NCBI RefSeq assembly: GCF_028993635.1
Contig: NZ_CP118631.1
Coordinates: 372,001 to 436,000 of the forward strand
Direction of reading: 5' to 3'
Length of the DNA stretch: 64,000 bases
DNA from: Mucilaginibacter sp. SJ
GTDB lineage: Bacteria > Bacteroidota > Bacteroidia > Sphingobacteriales > Sphingobacteriaceae
Positions 12,146 through 20,869 of the stretch are shown here, piece by piece (within the stretch, counting starts at the first letter, position 1; each line of letters starts with the position of its first letter). Under the pieces are notes generated by a model, which did not search any database, was not told the DNA's origin, and worked only from the letters and a program-made list of their open reading frames with translations. Both the position numbers and the translations under genes were made by a program.

Positions 12146-14401
12146 ATGCCGAAGAATGTAATTGTCAATTTTGCTTTGAGTTTGGCCCGCGGAAAAACGT
12201 CATTAAATATTTATGCAAAATTTTTGCTTTTGATACTTGCCATGTCATTTATTACGTCATGCCGCGAATCATCCGAGGGTAAAATGATCCGGATCATTGC
12301 CGGTCTGAACCAAAAGGATTACAACAGCCGCAATCCGTTTTGTCCCGAAGCGAAGGTGGCGCAATGCGATAGTTTACTGAAGCTACCGGGCAGGGAAAAT
12401 GATTTTTATCTTTTAAATACCAAGGCTAAGCTTTTATTGGAAACCGGTGACGAAACACAGGCTATTGCCATCTACGAAAAGATGGTGAGGGGGACCGATA
12501 GCTCAAAACGTGATTTATTTGAACCGGATATGGCACTGGCCTACATGAGGTTAGGCGAGCGAACTAATTGTATGTTGAACCACAACCGGATGTCATGTAC
12601 CTACCCAATAAGGGATAACGCGATTCATGTAAATCAAACCGGTTCGCGACATGCTATTGCAGTTTATGAAAGCATTTTGAAGAAGCATCCGGCCGACCTG
12701 GAATCACGCTGGATGCTCAATATCGCTTACATGACACTGAGGCATTACCCCGATAGTGTGCCCAAGCCGTTTTTAATTCCATATCTCAATAAAACATCCG
12801 CGACAAAAATAAAGCCGTTTACCGATATGGCTGCCGATGTTGGTATTAAACTAAAAAGCAGGGCGGGTGGCGTTATAGCGGATGATTTCAATAACGACGG
12901 TTACCTTGACATAGTAACCTCAGGAACGGAGCTTGATGATCACATGCATTATTTTCAAAATAACCAGGACGGAACATTTATTGACAAGTCTGAAACAAGC
13001 GGGTTGCGGAAGTTTACCGGTGGGCTGAATATTCAGCAAACTGATTACAACAACGATGGGAAGATGGACATTTTTGTACTGCGGGGTGCATGGAAAAAAA
13101 ACGGTTTTGGCAACCAGCCAGCCTCCCTGCTGCGCAACAATGGCGATGGCACATTCTCCGATGTGACGATACCTTCCGGGCTACTTTTTTATCACCCTAC
13201 CCAGGCGGCAGTCTGGGCTGATTTTAATAATGATGGATGGCTCGATGTATTTGTAGGAGCGGAGGGTTTTAACAACGGCGACAGCATCAATATCCACCGG
13301 AGTATGCTTTATATAAATAACCGGGACAATACCTTTACTGAGGTTGGCCATCAATCACATTGCGATGTAATGTCATACGTAAAAGGAGTTACATCGGCAG
13401 ATTTTAACCATGACGGATGGCCGGATATTTTTATTTCAACAATGGACGGGCGCAAATATCTGTTAAAAAATAAAGGTAACAGCGGAAATACCCCCGACTT
13501 TGAAGACGTTACAAAACAATCGGGGATCCTGGCAAATAGCAACAGTACTTTTACTACCTGGTTTTTTGATTACAACAATGATGGCTGGCCGGATATCCTG
13601 ATTGCAGATTACAAATTTGAGGCCCCGCTGGGATATTATTCGGCTGCTGAAGCGCTCGAAAAGCCCATACCCAATGCGGGAAACATTTACCTGTATAAAA
13701 ATAACCATAACGGCACTTTTACCGATGTTTCCAAACAAACGGGTCTTGATAAAGTAGTGTTCAGCATGGGCGCAAATTTTGGTGATATTGATAATGACGG
13801 CTTTCCCGACTTATATTTTGGCACAGGCAACCCCGATTTTGGCTCCCTTATACCCAATAAGATGTTCAGGAACGTGGAGGGGCAGCGGTTTGAGGACATT
13901 ACAGGCGTCTCCGGGACGGGGAACCTGCAAAAAGGCCACGGTGTCGCGTTTGCAGATTTCAGGAACCGTGGTTTACAGGACATTTTTATCGAAATGGGCG
14001 GGGCTTACGCCGGCGATGCCTATGCCAGCGCCTTGTACGTAAACCCTGGTCAGAACGATAATAACTGGATAAGTATAAAGGCAGAAGGGGTGAAATGTAA
14101 TAAGCTTGCCATTGGCAGTCGGTTAAAAATAACATTTGTTGACAATGGTATTAAAAGAAGCGTTTACCACGACCTAAACTCGGGCGGTAGTTTTGGTTCA
14201 TCGCCCATACAGGCGGAAATAGGGGTCGGGAATGCCGGGCTTATCGAAGAGCTTGAAATAATGTGGGCTGGCAGCCATACCGTTCAACGGTTTCGTAATT
14301 TGCAGGTAAACCAGTTTTACCATATTACAGAAGGAAAAGGGAAAGTGGCCCTGATTCAAATGAAAAAACTTAGTATCAATAATATGGCGATAAAAATGTG
14401 A
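12146..14401 (+). CDS. CRTAC1-like VCBS repeat lipoprotein with N-terminal helical (TPR-like) segment
   Basis: 751 residues. The N-terminus is basic and then hydrophobic with a lipobox at Cys39 (SFITSCRES). The leader before the hydrophobic part is unusually long, so translation may begin later than 12146. Residues about 60-220 are helical and resemble TPR repeats (QAIAIYEKMVRG, AIAVYESILKKHP). FG-GAP units with DFNNDGYLD/DYNNDGKMD loops follow, then a C-terminal UnbV-like part (DLNSGGSFGSSP). It is a paralogue in architecture of the preceding gene, 90 nt away on the same strand, so probably the same transcript. Function unknown. Confidence 0.87.
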   Translation: MPKNVIVNFALSLARGKTSLNIYAKFLLLILAMSFITSCRESSEGKMIRIIAGLNQKDYNSRNPFCPEAKVAQCDSLLKLPGRENDFYLLNTKAKLLLETGDETQAIAIYEKMVRGTDSSKRDLFEPDMALAYMRLGERTNCMLNHNRMSCTYPIRDNAIHVNQTGSRHAIAVYESILKKHPADLESRWMLNIAYMTLRHYPDSVPKPFLIPYLNKTSATKIKPFTDMAADVGIKLKSRAGGVIADDFNNDGYLDIVTSGTELDDHMHYFQNNQDGTFIDKSETSGLRKFTGGLNIQQTDYNNDGKMDIFVLRGAWKKNGFGNQPASLLRNNGDGTFSDVTIPSGLLFYHPTQAAVWADFNNDGWLDVFVGAEGFNNGDSINIHRSMLYINNRDNTFTEVGHQSHCDVMSYVKGVTSADFNHDGWPDIFISTMDGRKYLLKNKGNSGNTPDFEDVTKQSGILANSNSTFTTWFFDYNNDGWPDILIADYKFEAPLGYYSAAEALEKPIPNAGNIYLYKNNHNGTFTDVSKQTGLDKVVFSMGANFGDIDNDGFPDLYFGTGNPDFGSLIPNKMFRNVEGQRFEDITGVSGTGNLQKGHGVAFADFRNRGLQDIFIEMGGAYAGDAYASALYVNPGQNDNNWISIKAEGVKCNKLAIGSRLKITFVDNGIKRSVYHDLNSGGSFGSSPIQAEIGVGNAGLIEELEIMWAGSHTVQRFRNLQVNQFYHITEGKGKVALIQMKKLSINNMAIKM

Positions 14402-14899
14402 GATCTCGCTTAAGTCGAGATAGCTATCGGTTAATTCACGGGCACTTACACCAAATAAACTCTGGATGATATGTGGGCGCATAAAAAAGGCAATCAACGT
14501 AAAAGGCTGCCTGATCATGAGCGTTTCCGGTTGGATTGTTTGTCCATAGAGGTTGAGATATCCGGTATCCGATCCAGAACGCTTTCCCACTGCCGATTGA
14601 AACACCGTTGTAGGGCAGCCATTGGCATAAAGCGGCAAAATAAAATCAGCACTTAGAGGCTGTTTAAAAACGGTAATTTAAAAATGCTATAAGATATCAT
14701 TATAGGTTTTCCGGCTTAATTAGTGGCTGCATTTGGATGAAATAATGTTAAAATCTATAGATTCTGACCGTTAAACTCCCTTATAACATTTCTGGTAAAT
14801 CAAATTTAAACAGCCTCTGAAGGTTTTGCTTTCAATGATCAGTATACCAGTGACATATTCGTCAAGGTCGGGAGGCGGAAACAACGTAATTATATTCAC
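14402..14899 (-). pseudogene. AraC-family regulator N-terminus, interrupted by a MITE and 3'-truncated
   Basis: Two pieces of one gene. From a GTG at 14899 the frame reads MNIITLFPPPDLDEYVTGIL and stays open for 27 codons to 14819. It then meets the inverted-repeat element at 14655-14818. On the other side it resumes (SADFILPLYANGCPTTVFQ) and continues with FFMRPHIIQSLFGVSARELT to about 14402. That is the sensor-like N-terminal domain (DUF6597 type) of AraC regulators; the HTH domain is missing because homology ends at the VCBS gene. The two pieces are not in the same frame if the element is removed exactly, so decay has continued. It lies divergent from marR and may once have shared its control region. 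Confidence 0.75.
14655..14818. mobile_element. 164-bp MITE-like element with terminal inverted repeats
   Basis: Perfect 14-bp terminal inverted repeats AGAGGCTGTTTAAA (14655-14668) and TTTAAACAGCCTCT (14805-14818). Similarity continues inward: AAATGCTATAAG near the left end against the complement of CTTATAACATTT near the right end. There is no coding capacity. It splits the AraC-family pseudogene. I find no exact target duplication; the flanks read TTA and TGA if the outer A/T pair is not counted. The ends resemble those of IS5/IS1182-type elements, so an IS in the same genome could mobilise it (inference). Confidence 0.72.
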
Positions 14900-14936
14900 C
14901 GATTTCTAAATTACTTCTTTCAATTAATAAAATAAA

Positions 14937-14959
14937 ATTATCTTTGTAGCTAAGATAAT
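14937..14959 (+). promoter_or_regulatory. MarR-type operator overlapping a TAnnTTTG promoter element
   Basis: Perfect 8-bp inverted repeat ATTATCTT/AAGATAAT with a 7-nt spacer, located 18 nt before the marR GTG. TATCTTTG at 14939-14946 fits the Bacteroidota -7 consensus TAnnTTTG and lies inside the repeat. A bound MarR dimer would block the promoter, giving autorepression of the operon (inference). Confidence 0.7.
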
Positions 14960-14977
14960 CAAAGTTATAAAGATATT

Positions 14978-15433
14978 GTGAAAAGCGAAGCTATTACCCG
15001 GATAAGAAAACTAAGCCAGTTGTATGCTTATACATCCATTCAAATGCATGAAAATATTGCGCGAAAAGCCGGGCTATCAGGTACCGATCAGAAATACCTG
15101 GGCTTTTTCCTGGTGAAAGGGGCCATGACTGCCGGGGAGCTTATGGAAGTAACCGGCCTTACCAGCGGCGCTGTTACAGGTTTGATTGACCGGTTTGAGA
15201 AAAAAGATCTGGTCAAAAGAGAATTTGCGAAAACGGACAGACGAAAAGTACTGGTAGTGCCGGATACTGAAAAGATAATGCAGCTCCTGGCTCCGCTTTA
15301 CAAGGATTACCGCAGCCATTCGGAGCAATTGATCGGTTCCTTCACTGAAGAGGAACTAAAAATCATCGAAAAATTTTTGGAAGGATCGATAGGGATTATG
15401 AGTGAAACAGTCGATCAATTTAAAGACAAGTGA
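14978..15433 (+). CDS. MarR-family transcriptional regulator
   Basis: 151 residues with a winged-helix MarR fold. The recognition region is GELMEVTGLTSGAVTGLIDRFEKK (about residues 48-71), followed by the wing RREFAKTDRRKVLVV-type segment and the C-terminal dimerisation helices. It starts at a GTG placed 18 nt behind a perfect inverted repeat that covers the putative promoter. Its stop is 3 nt from the start of the next gene, so the two are translationally close. MarR proteins usually repress a neighbouring resistance or efflux gene until a small aromatic ligand binds. The downstream rifampicin-phosphotransferase-like and MATE genes fit that picture. Confidence 0.9.
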   Translation: MKSEAITRIRKLSQLYAYTSIQMHENIARKAGLSGTDQKYLGFFLVKGAMTAGELMEVTGLTSGAVTGLIDRFEKKDLVKREFAKTDRRKVLVVPDTEKIMQLLAPLYKDYRSHSEQLIGSFTEEELKIIEKFLEGSIGIMSETVDQFKDK

Positions 15434-15436
15434 AGC

Positions 15437-18076
15437 ATGATGAAAAACAGAAGTTTATACATTGTTGATTTAAAAAAGGCCGATAAAACGTTTAATAGGT
15501 TAATCGGGGGCAAGGGGGCAAATCTGGCAGAATTATACAAGATTCAGGCACTTAATGTGCCTGGCGGTTTTTGTATAACCACTGAAGCTTTTAAAGACAC
15601 TGTTGGGAACGACCAGGAGTTTAATTCACTGCTGGAGCAGTTAGCATTGCTAACCGAAAACCAAAGGAACGAGATCCATGAAATAAGCAAAAAGATCAAA
15701 ACGCTGATAGAATCGATAGCTCTTTCTCAGGAACTGAAAAGCCAGATCGTTGCGCATATAGATCAATATGGTAGCGATTACGCTTATGCGGTTCGTTCAA
15801 GTGCGACAGCGGAGGACTTAGCTACCGCATCTTTCGCCGGACAACAGGATACCTACCTAAACGTTATCGGCGAAGCCGCTATTTTAAAACACATCAGCAA
15901 ATGTTGGGCATCTCTTTTTACGGAACGTGCCATAATCTATCGGCTTCAGAATGGCTTTGATCACCGCAAGGTTTACCTGGCTGTTATTGTACAGCAAATG
16001 GTAGCTGCAAAGGTAGCCGGCGTGCTATTTACAGCCCATCCGGTTAATGGTAACAGGACAGTGAGCTCGATAGATGCAAGCTTTGGTTTGGGGGAAGCGC
16101 TTGTTTCTGGTTTGGTTAACGCCGATAATTACCAGGTCCGTGCTTCAAGAATTATTGAAAAGAAGATTTCGGAGAAAAGGATCGCTATTGAGATCATTAA
16201 AAATGGCGGTACTGAGCAAAAAGAGATAGGGCCGGAGCAACAACGCATGCAAGCATTAACTGACGGACAAATTTTACAACTCGAACAAACCGGCAGGATG
16301 ATCGAGGCACATTTCGGCCATCCCCAGGATATTGAATGGTGTTTAAGTGACGATAAATTCTATGTTGTACAAAGCCGGCCGATCACCACATTATATCCTG
16401 TGCCAGCGGCAGACGACCAGGAGAACCGGGTTTATGTATCTGTAGGGCATCAACAAATGATGACTGATGCATTTAAACCACTCGGCATATCCGTTTGGAT
16501 GTTAACCGGAAACCGTGCGATATTCAAAATGGCTGGCGGAAGGTTATTTGTTGATATCTCGAAGGGCCTCGCTTCGCCGGCGGGCAGGGAAAATCTGTTG
16601 AATGTGTTAGGGCATTCAGATCCGTTGATAAAAGATGCCCTGATGACTGTAATCGATCGAAACTTTGTAAAAGAGGACCCTGGCGCCAACATCCCCGGAC
16701 AGGTTAAGGGCCATCACGGAATGTCGGCGGCGGATATACTTGCGGAAGCGGGAGCCGATGCCGGGATTGTGACCGATCTCATCAGCGGCAGTGAAAGGTC
16801 GGTATCAGCATTGAAAGATAACATCCGGGCAAAAACAGGCCCCGATGTATTTGATTACATCCTGGACGATATGCAGCAACGGAGGCAGCTGTCTTTAGAA
16901 AAGAAAAATCTGAACGTGATCATGGCAGCCATCCATGCTTCGGCCTGGATCAATGAAAAGATGGAAGAGTGGCTTGGTGAAATCAACGCAGCTGATATTC
17001 TTTCGCTTTCTGTGCCAAATAACATTACTTCAGAAATGGGCCTTGAACTTTTGAACCTGGCAGATGTGATCCGTCCTTATTCGGAGGTCATCGCATATCT
17101 GCAGGAAGCCAAACAGGATAACTTGCTAAATGGGTTATGTCAGTTGGATGGTGGATGGCAGGTGCGAAACGCCCTCGTCGCTTATCTTAACAAATATGGC
17201 ATGCGTTGTGCCGGTGAGATCGATATTACCCGCACACGATGGAGTGAAAATCCGGTTGCGCTGGTTCCGATGATCCTGAGTAATATCAAAAACCTCGAAC
17301 CGGGGGAGGGCATCCGAAGGTTTGAACACGGGCGGCAGGCAGCCTTAGAAAAAGAACAAGGCTTAATGTCGCGACTAAAACAATTGCCCGCCGGAGAAGA
17401 AAAAGCCCGGGAAACTAAGCAGATGATTGACCTGTTGCGGAATTTTATCGGCTATCGCGAATATCCGAAATACGATATTGTGAGCAGATACTTTATCTAT
17501 AAGCAGGCTTTGCTTCAGGAAGCCGAACGCCTTGTAAAAGCCGGTGTGCTTCATGATGAAAAAGATAGTTATTATCTTTATTTTGAAGAGCTGCAGGAGG
17601 CGGCGCGTACCGGAAAAGTAGATTACCAGCTTATTGACCAGCGAAAAGCGGAATATCAATTTTATGAAAAGCTGACGCCGCCGCGAGTTATTACTTCTGA
17701 AGGTGAGGTAATAACAGGTCATTACAGACGTGAAAATATCCCTGCAGGAGCCCTGGCGGGTCTCGCTGTTTCTTCCGGCATAGTTGAAGGGCGCGCACGC
17801 GTGGTGCTAAACGTGGAGGGTGCTGATCTGGAAGATGGCGATATCCTGGTTACAACCTTTACCGACCCAAGTTGGACCCCTTTATTCTTAGCCATCAAGG
17901 GTGTGGTTACGGAAGTTGGCGGACTAATGACACACGGCGCTGTAATAGCCCGTGAGTACGGTTTGCCGGCGGTTGTTGGCGTGGAAAACGCGACCAAGCT
18001 GATTAAAGACGGTCAACGCATTCGTGTGCATGGAACCGCAGGGTATGTGGAGATTATGAGCGAAGCAGACGCGTAG
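15437..18076 (+). CDS. rph: Rifampicin phosphotransferase-type enzyme (PEP synthase-like dikinase)
   Basis: 879 residues, close to known rifampicin phosphotransferases (about 865). The N-terminal ATP-binding domain (PPDK_N, GGKGANLAEL at residue ~22) runs to about 320. A central domain opens with GHQQMMTDAFKPLG and contains YGMRCAGEIDITR, both characteristic of the antibiotic-binding domain of Rph and absent from ordinary PEP synthase. A C-terminal swivelling phosphohistidine domain follows, with His833 in MTHGAVIAREYGLP. Known Rph enzymes phosphorylate rifamycins using ATP, releasing AMP and phosphate. The gene could be mis-annotated as ppsA; size, the central motifs and the MarR/MATE context argue for Rph. 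The actual substrate here is inferred. Confidence 0.82.
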   Translation: MMKNRSLYIVDLKKADKTFNRLIGGKGANLAELYKIQALNVPGGFCITTEAFKDTVGNDQEFNSLLEQLALLTENQRNEIHEISKKIKTLIESIALSQELKSQIVAHIDQYGSDYAYAVRSSATAEDLATASFAGQQDTYLNVIGEAAILKHISKCWASLFTERAIIYRLQNGFDHRKVYLAVIVQQMVAAKVAGVLFTAHPVNGNRTVSSIDASFGLGEALVSGLVNADNYQVRASRIIEKKISEKRIAIEIIKNGGTEQKEIGPEQQRMQALTDGQILQLEQTGRMIEAHFGHPQDIEWCLSDDKFYVVQSRPITTLYPVPAADDQENRVYVSVGHQQMMTDAFKPLGISVWMLTGNRAIFKMAGGRLFVDISKGLASPAGRENLLNVLGHSDPLIKDALMTVIDRNFVKEDPGANIPGQVKGHHGMSAADILAEAGADAGIVTDLISGSERSVSALKDNIRAKTGPDVFDYILDDMQQRRQLSLEKKNLNVIMAAIHASAWINEKMEEWLGEINAADILSLSVPNNITSEMGLELLNLADVIRPYSEVIAYLQEAKQDNLLNGLCQLDGGWQVRNALVAYLNKYGMRCAGEIDITRTRWSENPVALVPMILSNIKNLEPGEGIRRFEHGRQAALEKEQGLMSRLKQLPAGEEKARETKQMIDLLRNFIGYREYPKYDIVSRYFIYKQALLQEAERLVKAGVLHDEKDSYYLYFEELQEAARTGKVDYQLIDQRKAEYQFYEKLTPPRVITSEGEVITGHYRRENIPAGALAGLAVSSGIVEGRARVVLNVEGADLEDGDILVTTFTDPSWTPLFLAIKGVVTEVGGLMTHGAVIAREYGLPAVVGVENATKLIKDGQRIRVHGTAGYVEIMSEADA

Positions 18077-18252
18077 TGGAAATAATGTTGTCGCGAATTA
18101 CCCCCGGGATTGTCGCTTTTGCACACTGCGAAACACCGGCGTGTATCCCATCTTTGTATCGTTGATGAAGTTTATGATCAATAGGGATCGGGTTACGAAA
18201 AACAACAAAGTAAACCGGCAACCGTACAAAATTTTTAAACAAGCAAATAACG

Positions 18253-19644
18253 ATGAGTACAATACAGATCACAAGCTCAAAGCTTTGGAACGCCATTAAG
18301 CTTTCTCTTAATGGCGAGCAGCAGGACTATACGCAAGGCAGTATTCCGAAGGCCATCTTTTTACTGGCTATCCCAATGATCCTGGAATTAAGCCTTGAAA
18401 GCGTTTTTGCGGTGGTAGATATGTTCTTTGTAGGTAAACTTGGGCAAAACGCTATAGCCACGGTAGGTTTAACTGAGTCGGTGATCACCATTGTCTATTC
18501 CATCGCTATTGGTTTAAGCACCGCGGCAACGGCAATCGTAGCGCGAAGGATTGGTGAAAAGAAACCGGAAGCCGCGGCACATGCAGGAGCCCAGGCGCTG
18601 GTAATCTGTCTGATCACAACTATAATAGTAAGTATGGCTGGTGTTTTATATGCACCTGAGATCTTAAAGTTAATGGGTGCAAGCGAAGAAGTGGTGAGGG
18701 ACGGAGCTATTTTTACCCGGATCATGCTGGGCAGCAGTCTTGTTATTATCCTGTTGTTTCTGATCAATGGGATTTTTCGGGGTGCGGGTGATGCAGCTAT
18801 GGCGATGAAAAGTCTTTGGATTGCAAGCATCATCAACATTATTCTCTGCCCGGTTTTCATCCACTTTTTTGGGTTGAAGGGCGCTGCCATGGCTACCGTG
18901 ATTGGAAGGAGCTGCGGGGTGACCTTCCAGGTATACCATCTGTTTAAAGGAAGCGGTATTCTCAAGTTTCGCGGTGCTGACTTTAATTGGGATCCGGCTA
19001 TTGTAAAGACTATCATCGCTGTTGCCTGGCCGGCGACTTTTCAATTTATCATTGCAAGCGGCAGCTGGATCATACTTACGCGGCTGGTTGCTGAAACCGG
19101 CGGTACAGCAGCTTCTGCCGGCTACCAGATCGCTTTCCGGAATTTTGTTTTCTTTATTTTACCATGCTGGGGGTTAAGTAATGCTGCGGCAACCCTGGTA
19201 GGGCAAAACTTAGGTGCAGGCCATGTTGACCGGGCAGCTCAAAGCGTGCTGCTTACGGCGCGATATAATGCTGTATTGATGAGTTTCGTCATGCTGCTGT
19301 TCCTGTTCTTTGCCCGTCCCATCGTCAGCATATTTACAACCGAACCCGTTATTTTGAACTTTGGCAGTACGGCACTCCGGATTATCGGTTCCGGATTTAT
19401 TTTTTATGCTATAGCCATGGTCATGAGCCAGGCCTTAAACGGGGCAGGCGACACCAAAACGCCTACATGGATCAATTTTGGGTGCTTTTGGCTTTTCCAG
19501 GTTCCTTTAGCTTACTTACTCGCCAAAGGCTTAGGGTTGCATTCGGCAGGCGCCATCGCAGCGGTGCCTGCAGCCGAGGCACTTTTAGCCCTGGTTTCCT
19601 GGTATTACTTTAAAAAAGGGAACTGGAAAAAGGTGAAAGTGTAA
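18253..19644 (+). CDS. MATE-family multidrug efflux transporter
   Basis: 463 residues, the usual MATE length, with about 12 hydrophobic segments in two homologous halves (IPMILELSLESVFAVVDMFF in the first; AVAWPATFQFIIASGSWIIL in the second). MATE proteins export cationic or amphipathic drugs in exchange for Na+ or H+. The ATG at 18253 starts the frame. A 176-nt gap separates it from the Rph gene; no strong terminator is visible, so it may belong to the MarR-controlled transcript, giving an inactivation-plus-export pair. Confidence 0.9.
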   Translation: MSTIQITSSKLWNAIKLSLNGEQQDYTQGSIPKAIFLLAIPMILELSLESVFAVVDMFFVGKLGQNAIATVGLTESVITIVYSIAIGLSTAATAIVARRIGEKKPEAAAHAGAQALVICLITTIIVSMAGVLYAPEILKLMGASEEVVRDGAIFTRIMLGSSLVIILLFLINGIFRGAGDAAMAMKSLWIASIINIILCPVFIHFFGLKGAAMATVIGRSCGVTFQVYHLFKGSGILKFRGADFNWDPAIVKTIIAVAWPATFQFIIASGSWIILTRLVAETGGTAASAGYQIAFRNFVFFILPCWGLSNAAATLVGQNLGAGHVDRAAQSVLLTARYNAVLMSFVMLLFLFFARPIVSIFTTEPVILNFGSTALRIIGSGFIFYAIAMVMSQALNGAGDTKTPTWINFGCFWLFQVPLAYLLAKGLGLHSAGAIAAVPAAEALLALVSWYYFKKGNWKKVKV

Positions 19645-19690
19645 GGCCATCCATATTGAATTACTAAAAGACAATTAAACCACATAAAAA

Positions 19691-20065
19691 ATGAAAAAGA
19701 AAATCCTATTCATTGCATGCCTGTTATTCGGGCTGATGTTTATCAATGCAGGTCTGAACAAGTTTTTAAATTACATGCCTGTACCTAAAGACATGCCGCC
19801 AAATGCCATGGCCATGTTTGGCGCCATTATGCAGATCAAATGGCTGATGCCACTTATCGGCATTGCCGAAATTATCGGGGGGATCCTGGTGATTATTCCC
19901 CGTTTCAGGGCTTTAGGCGCGGTGATCATTTTTCCCGTTATGGTCGGCATATTGTTAACCGTTATTTCTTTATCTTCGGGATTACCGATGGTGCTTGTGC
20001 TTTGGGCGGTGCTTATCTGGATACTATTTGAAAACAGGGAGAAATATTTTCCCATGATCCGGTAG
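19691..20065 (+). CDS. DoxX-family small membrane protein
   Basis: 124 residues with four hydrophobic segments. DoxX features: FGLMFINAGLNKFLNYMP near the N-terminus, IGIAEIIGGILVIIPRFRALGA in the middle, and a charged tail (ENREKYFPMIR). DoxX-like proteins are inner-membrane proteins of uncertain function, often linked to thiol or oxidative stress. It starts 46 nt after the MATE gene on the same strand, so it is probably the last gene of the marR-rph-MATE unit. Confidence 0.8.
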   Translation: MKKKILFIACLLFGLMFINAGLNKFLNYMPVPKDMPPNAMAMFGAIMQIKWLMPLIGIAEIIGGILVIIPRFRALGAVIIFPVMVGILLTVISLSSGLPMVLVLWAVLIWILFENREKYFPMIR

Positions 20066-20074
20066 GAGGATAGC

Positions 20075-20120
20075 ATAGTCCGGCTATTCCGCAACTAATA
20101 GTCCGGCTATTCCGCAACTA
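20075..20120. repeat. Perfect tandem duplication of a 23-bp unit
   Basis: Two identical adjacent copies (20075-20097 and 20098-20120), each beginning ATAGTCCGGCTATTCCGC and ending AACTA. They lie 10 nt behind the DoxX stop. It may be a slippage product or a binding site; no hairpin of terminator quality is formed. Confidence 0.8.
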
Positions 20121-20204
20121 AATAATAACCGCCCGGTGAATTGGAAATTACAAATGATTATAGCAAGTCGTGTTACGTAGTTGAGAGACTTTATTAAAAA
20201 TCAT

Positions 20205-20438
20205 ATGAAACTTTTTGAAAAAGAAACGGGCAAAACAAAGTGCGTCGGGGTAATAGGCGCTTCTGCAACCGGGGCATCAGCAATCGCTGTGTTGGCATTG
20301 GGATCTATGGCTATTGGTGCGATTGCTATAGGCGCTTTGATGATTAGCCGAATCATGGTTAAAAAAGCTATGATCAGAAACCTCCATGTTGGTAATCTCA
20401 GCGTAGATAACCTTGTAATTAAAAACCGGGAAGATTAG
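20205..20438 (+). CDS. Small Gly/Ala-rich membrane protein with repetitive tail
   Basis: 77 residues from the ATG at 20205; an upstream TTG (20181) would add eight residues without an obvious benefit. A short charged N-terminus (MKLFEKETGKTK) is followed by a long Gly/Ala/Ile-rich hydrophobic stretch (about residues 14-50, with AIGAIAIGALM) and then an imperfect five-residue repeat, RNLHVGNLSVDNLVIKN. Small bacterial proteins with this membrane-plus-pentapeptide-like layout exist as uncharacterised families. I do not recognise a function. It stands alone between the DoxX gene and a metallo-hydrolase. Confidence 0.6.
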   Translation: MKLFEKETGKTKCVGVIGASATGASAIAVLALGSMAIGAIAIGALMISRIMVKKAMIRNLHVGNLSVDNLVIKNRED

Positions 20439-20869
20439 CACGTCCTTGGGATCCGGTTACGTTGAATTGAGGTGGAGTAAAGTGTTATCGGAGTCGTTTC
20501 TGAGTCTGCCGTGCTCCTGTGATAAACTTCACTCGGCAGTCGATGCCCAACAACTTAGCTCGCACATATTGGCCGGCGCGCATCAGGACCTTACCGGTCT
20601 TAACATCCTTCTTTTTGCTGTGTTTTTGAAATAAAATTCGGAACAGCCATCTCAAATTGCGGGAATATGGCAGCAAGGGAGCCCTTGCTATCATTTTCCT
20701 GGGGGGATTATATTTCAAATATAGATCTAAATGAGTTGCGGATGTGATTCTCTGACCAAATCGCGCTGAATCCAACCCATACACCTTTGGTGGCCGTGGC
20801 CGGGAAGACAGATATAACGCATTCATAAAATAAATGTTGTTTTTTAACGTTACATTCATCATTTAGTGC
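20439..20869. other. 431-bp stretch without a supportable gene
   Basis: Both strands carry frames of 62 and 125 codons (20446-20634 plus; 20485-20862 minus). Neither has recognisable motifs; the minus-strand frame is rich in Arg/Lys and overlaps the control region of the next gene. It could be a decayed gene. I see no hairpin or promoter of note. Confidence 0.4.

Noticed and set aside
14471..14656. Plus-strand 61-codon frame in the AraC remnant
   Set aside because: Antisense of the recognisable AraC-type text; no independent support.
15437..18076. Housekeeping phosphoenolpyruvate synthase (ppsA)
   Set aside because: Length, the GHQQMMTDAFKPLG and YGMRCAGEIDITR motifs, and the MarR/MATE context fit rifampicin phosphotransferase better.
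18495..19016. 173-codon frame antisense to the MATE gene
   Set aside because: Shadow of a GC-biased membrane-protein gene; the sense frame has full family match.
20485..20862. 125-codon minus-strand frame, with a 62-codon plus-strand frame opposite
   Set aside because: No recognisable motif, odd composition rich in Arg/Lys, and overlap with the likely promoter of the metallo-hydrolase gene; described only as a gene-free stretch.
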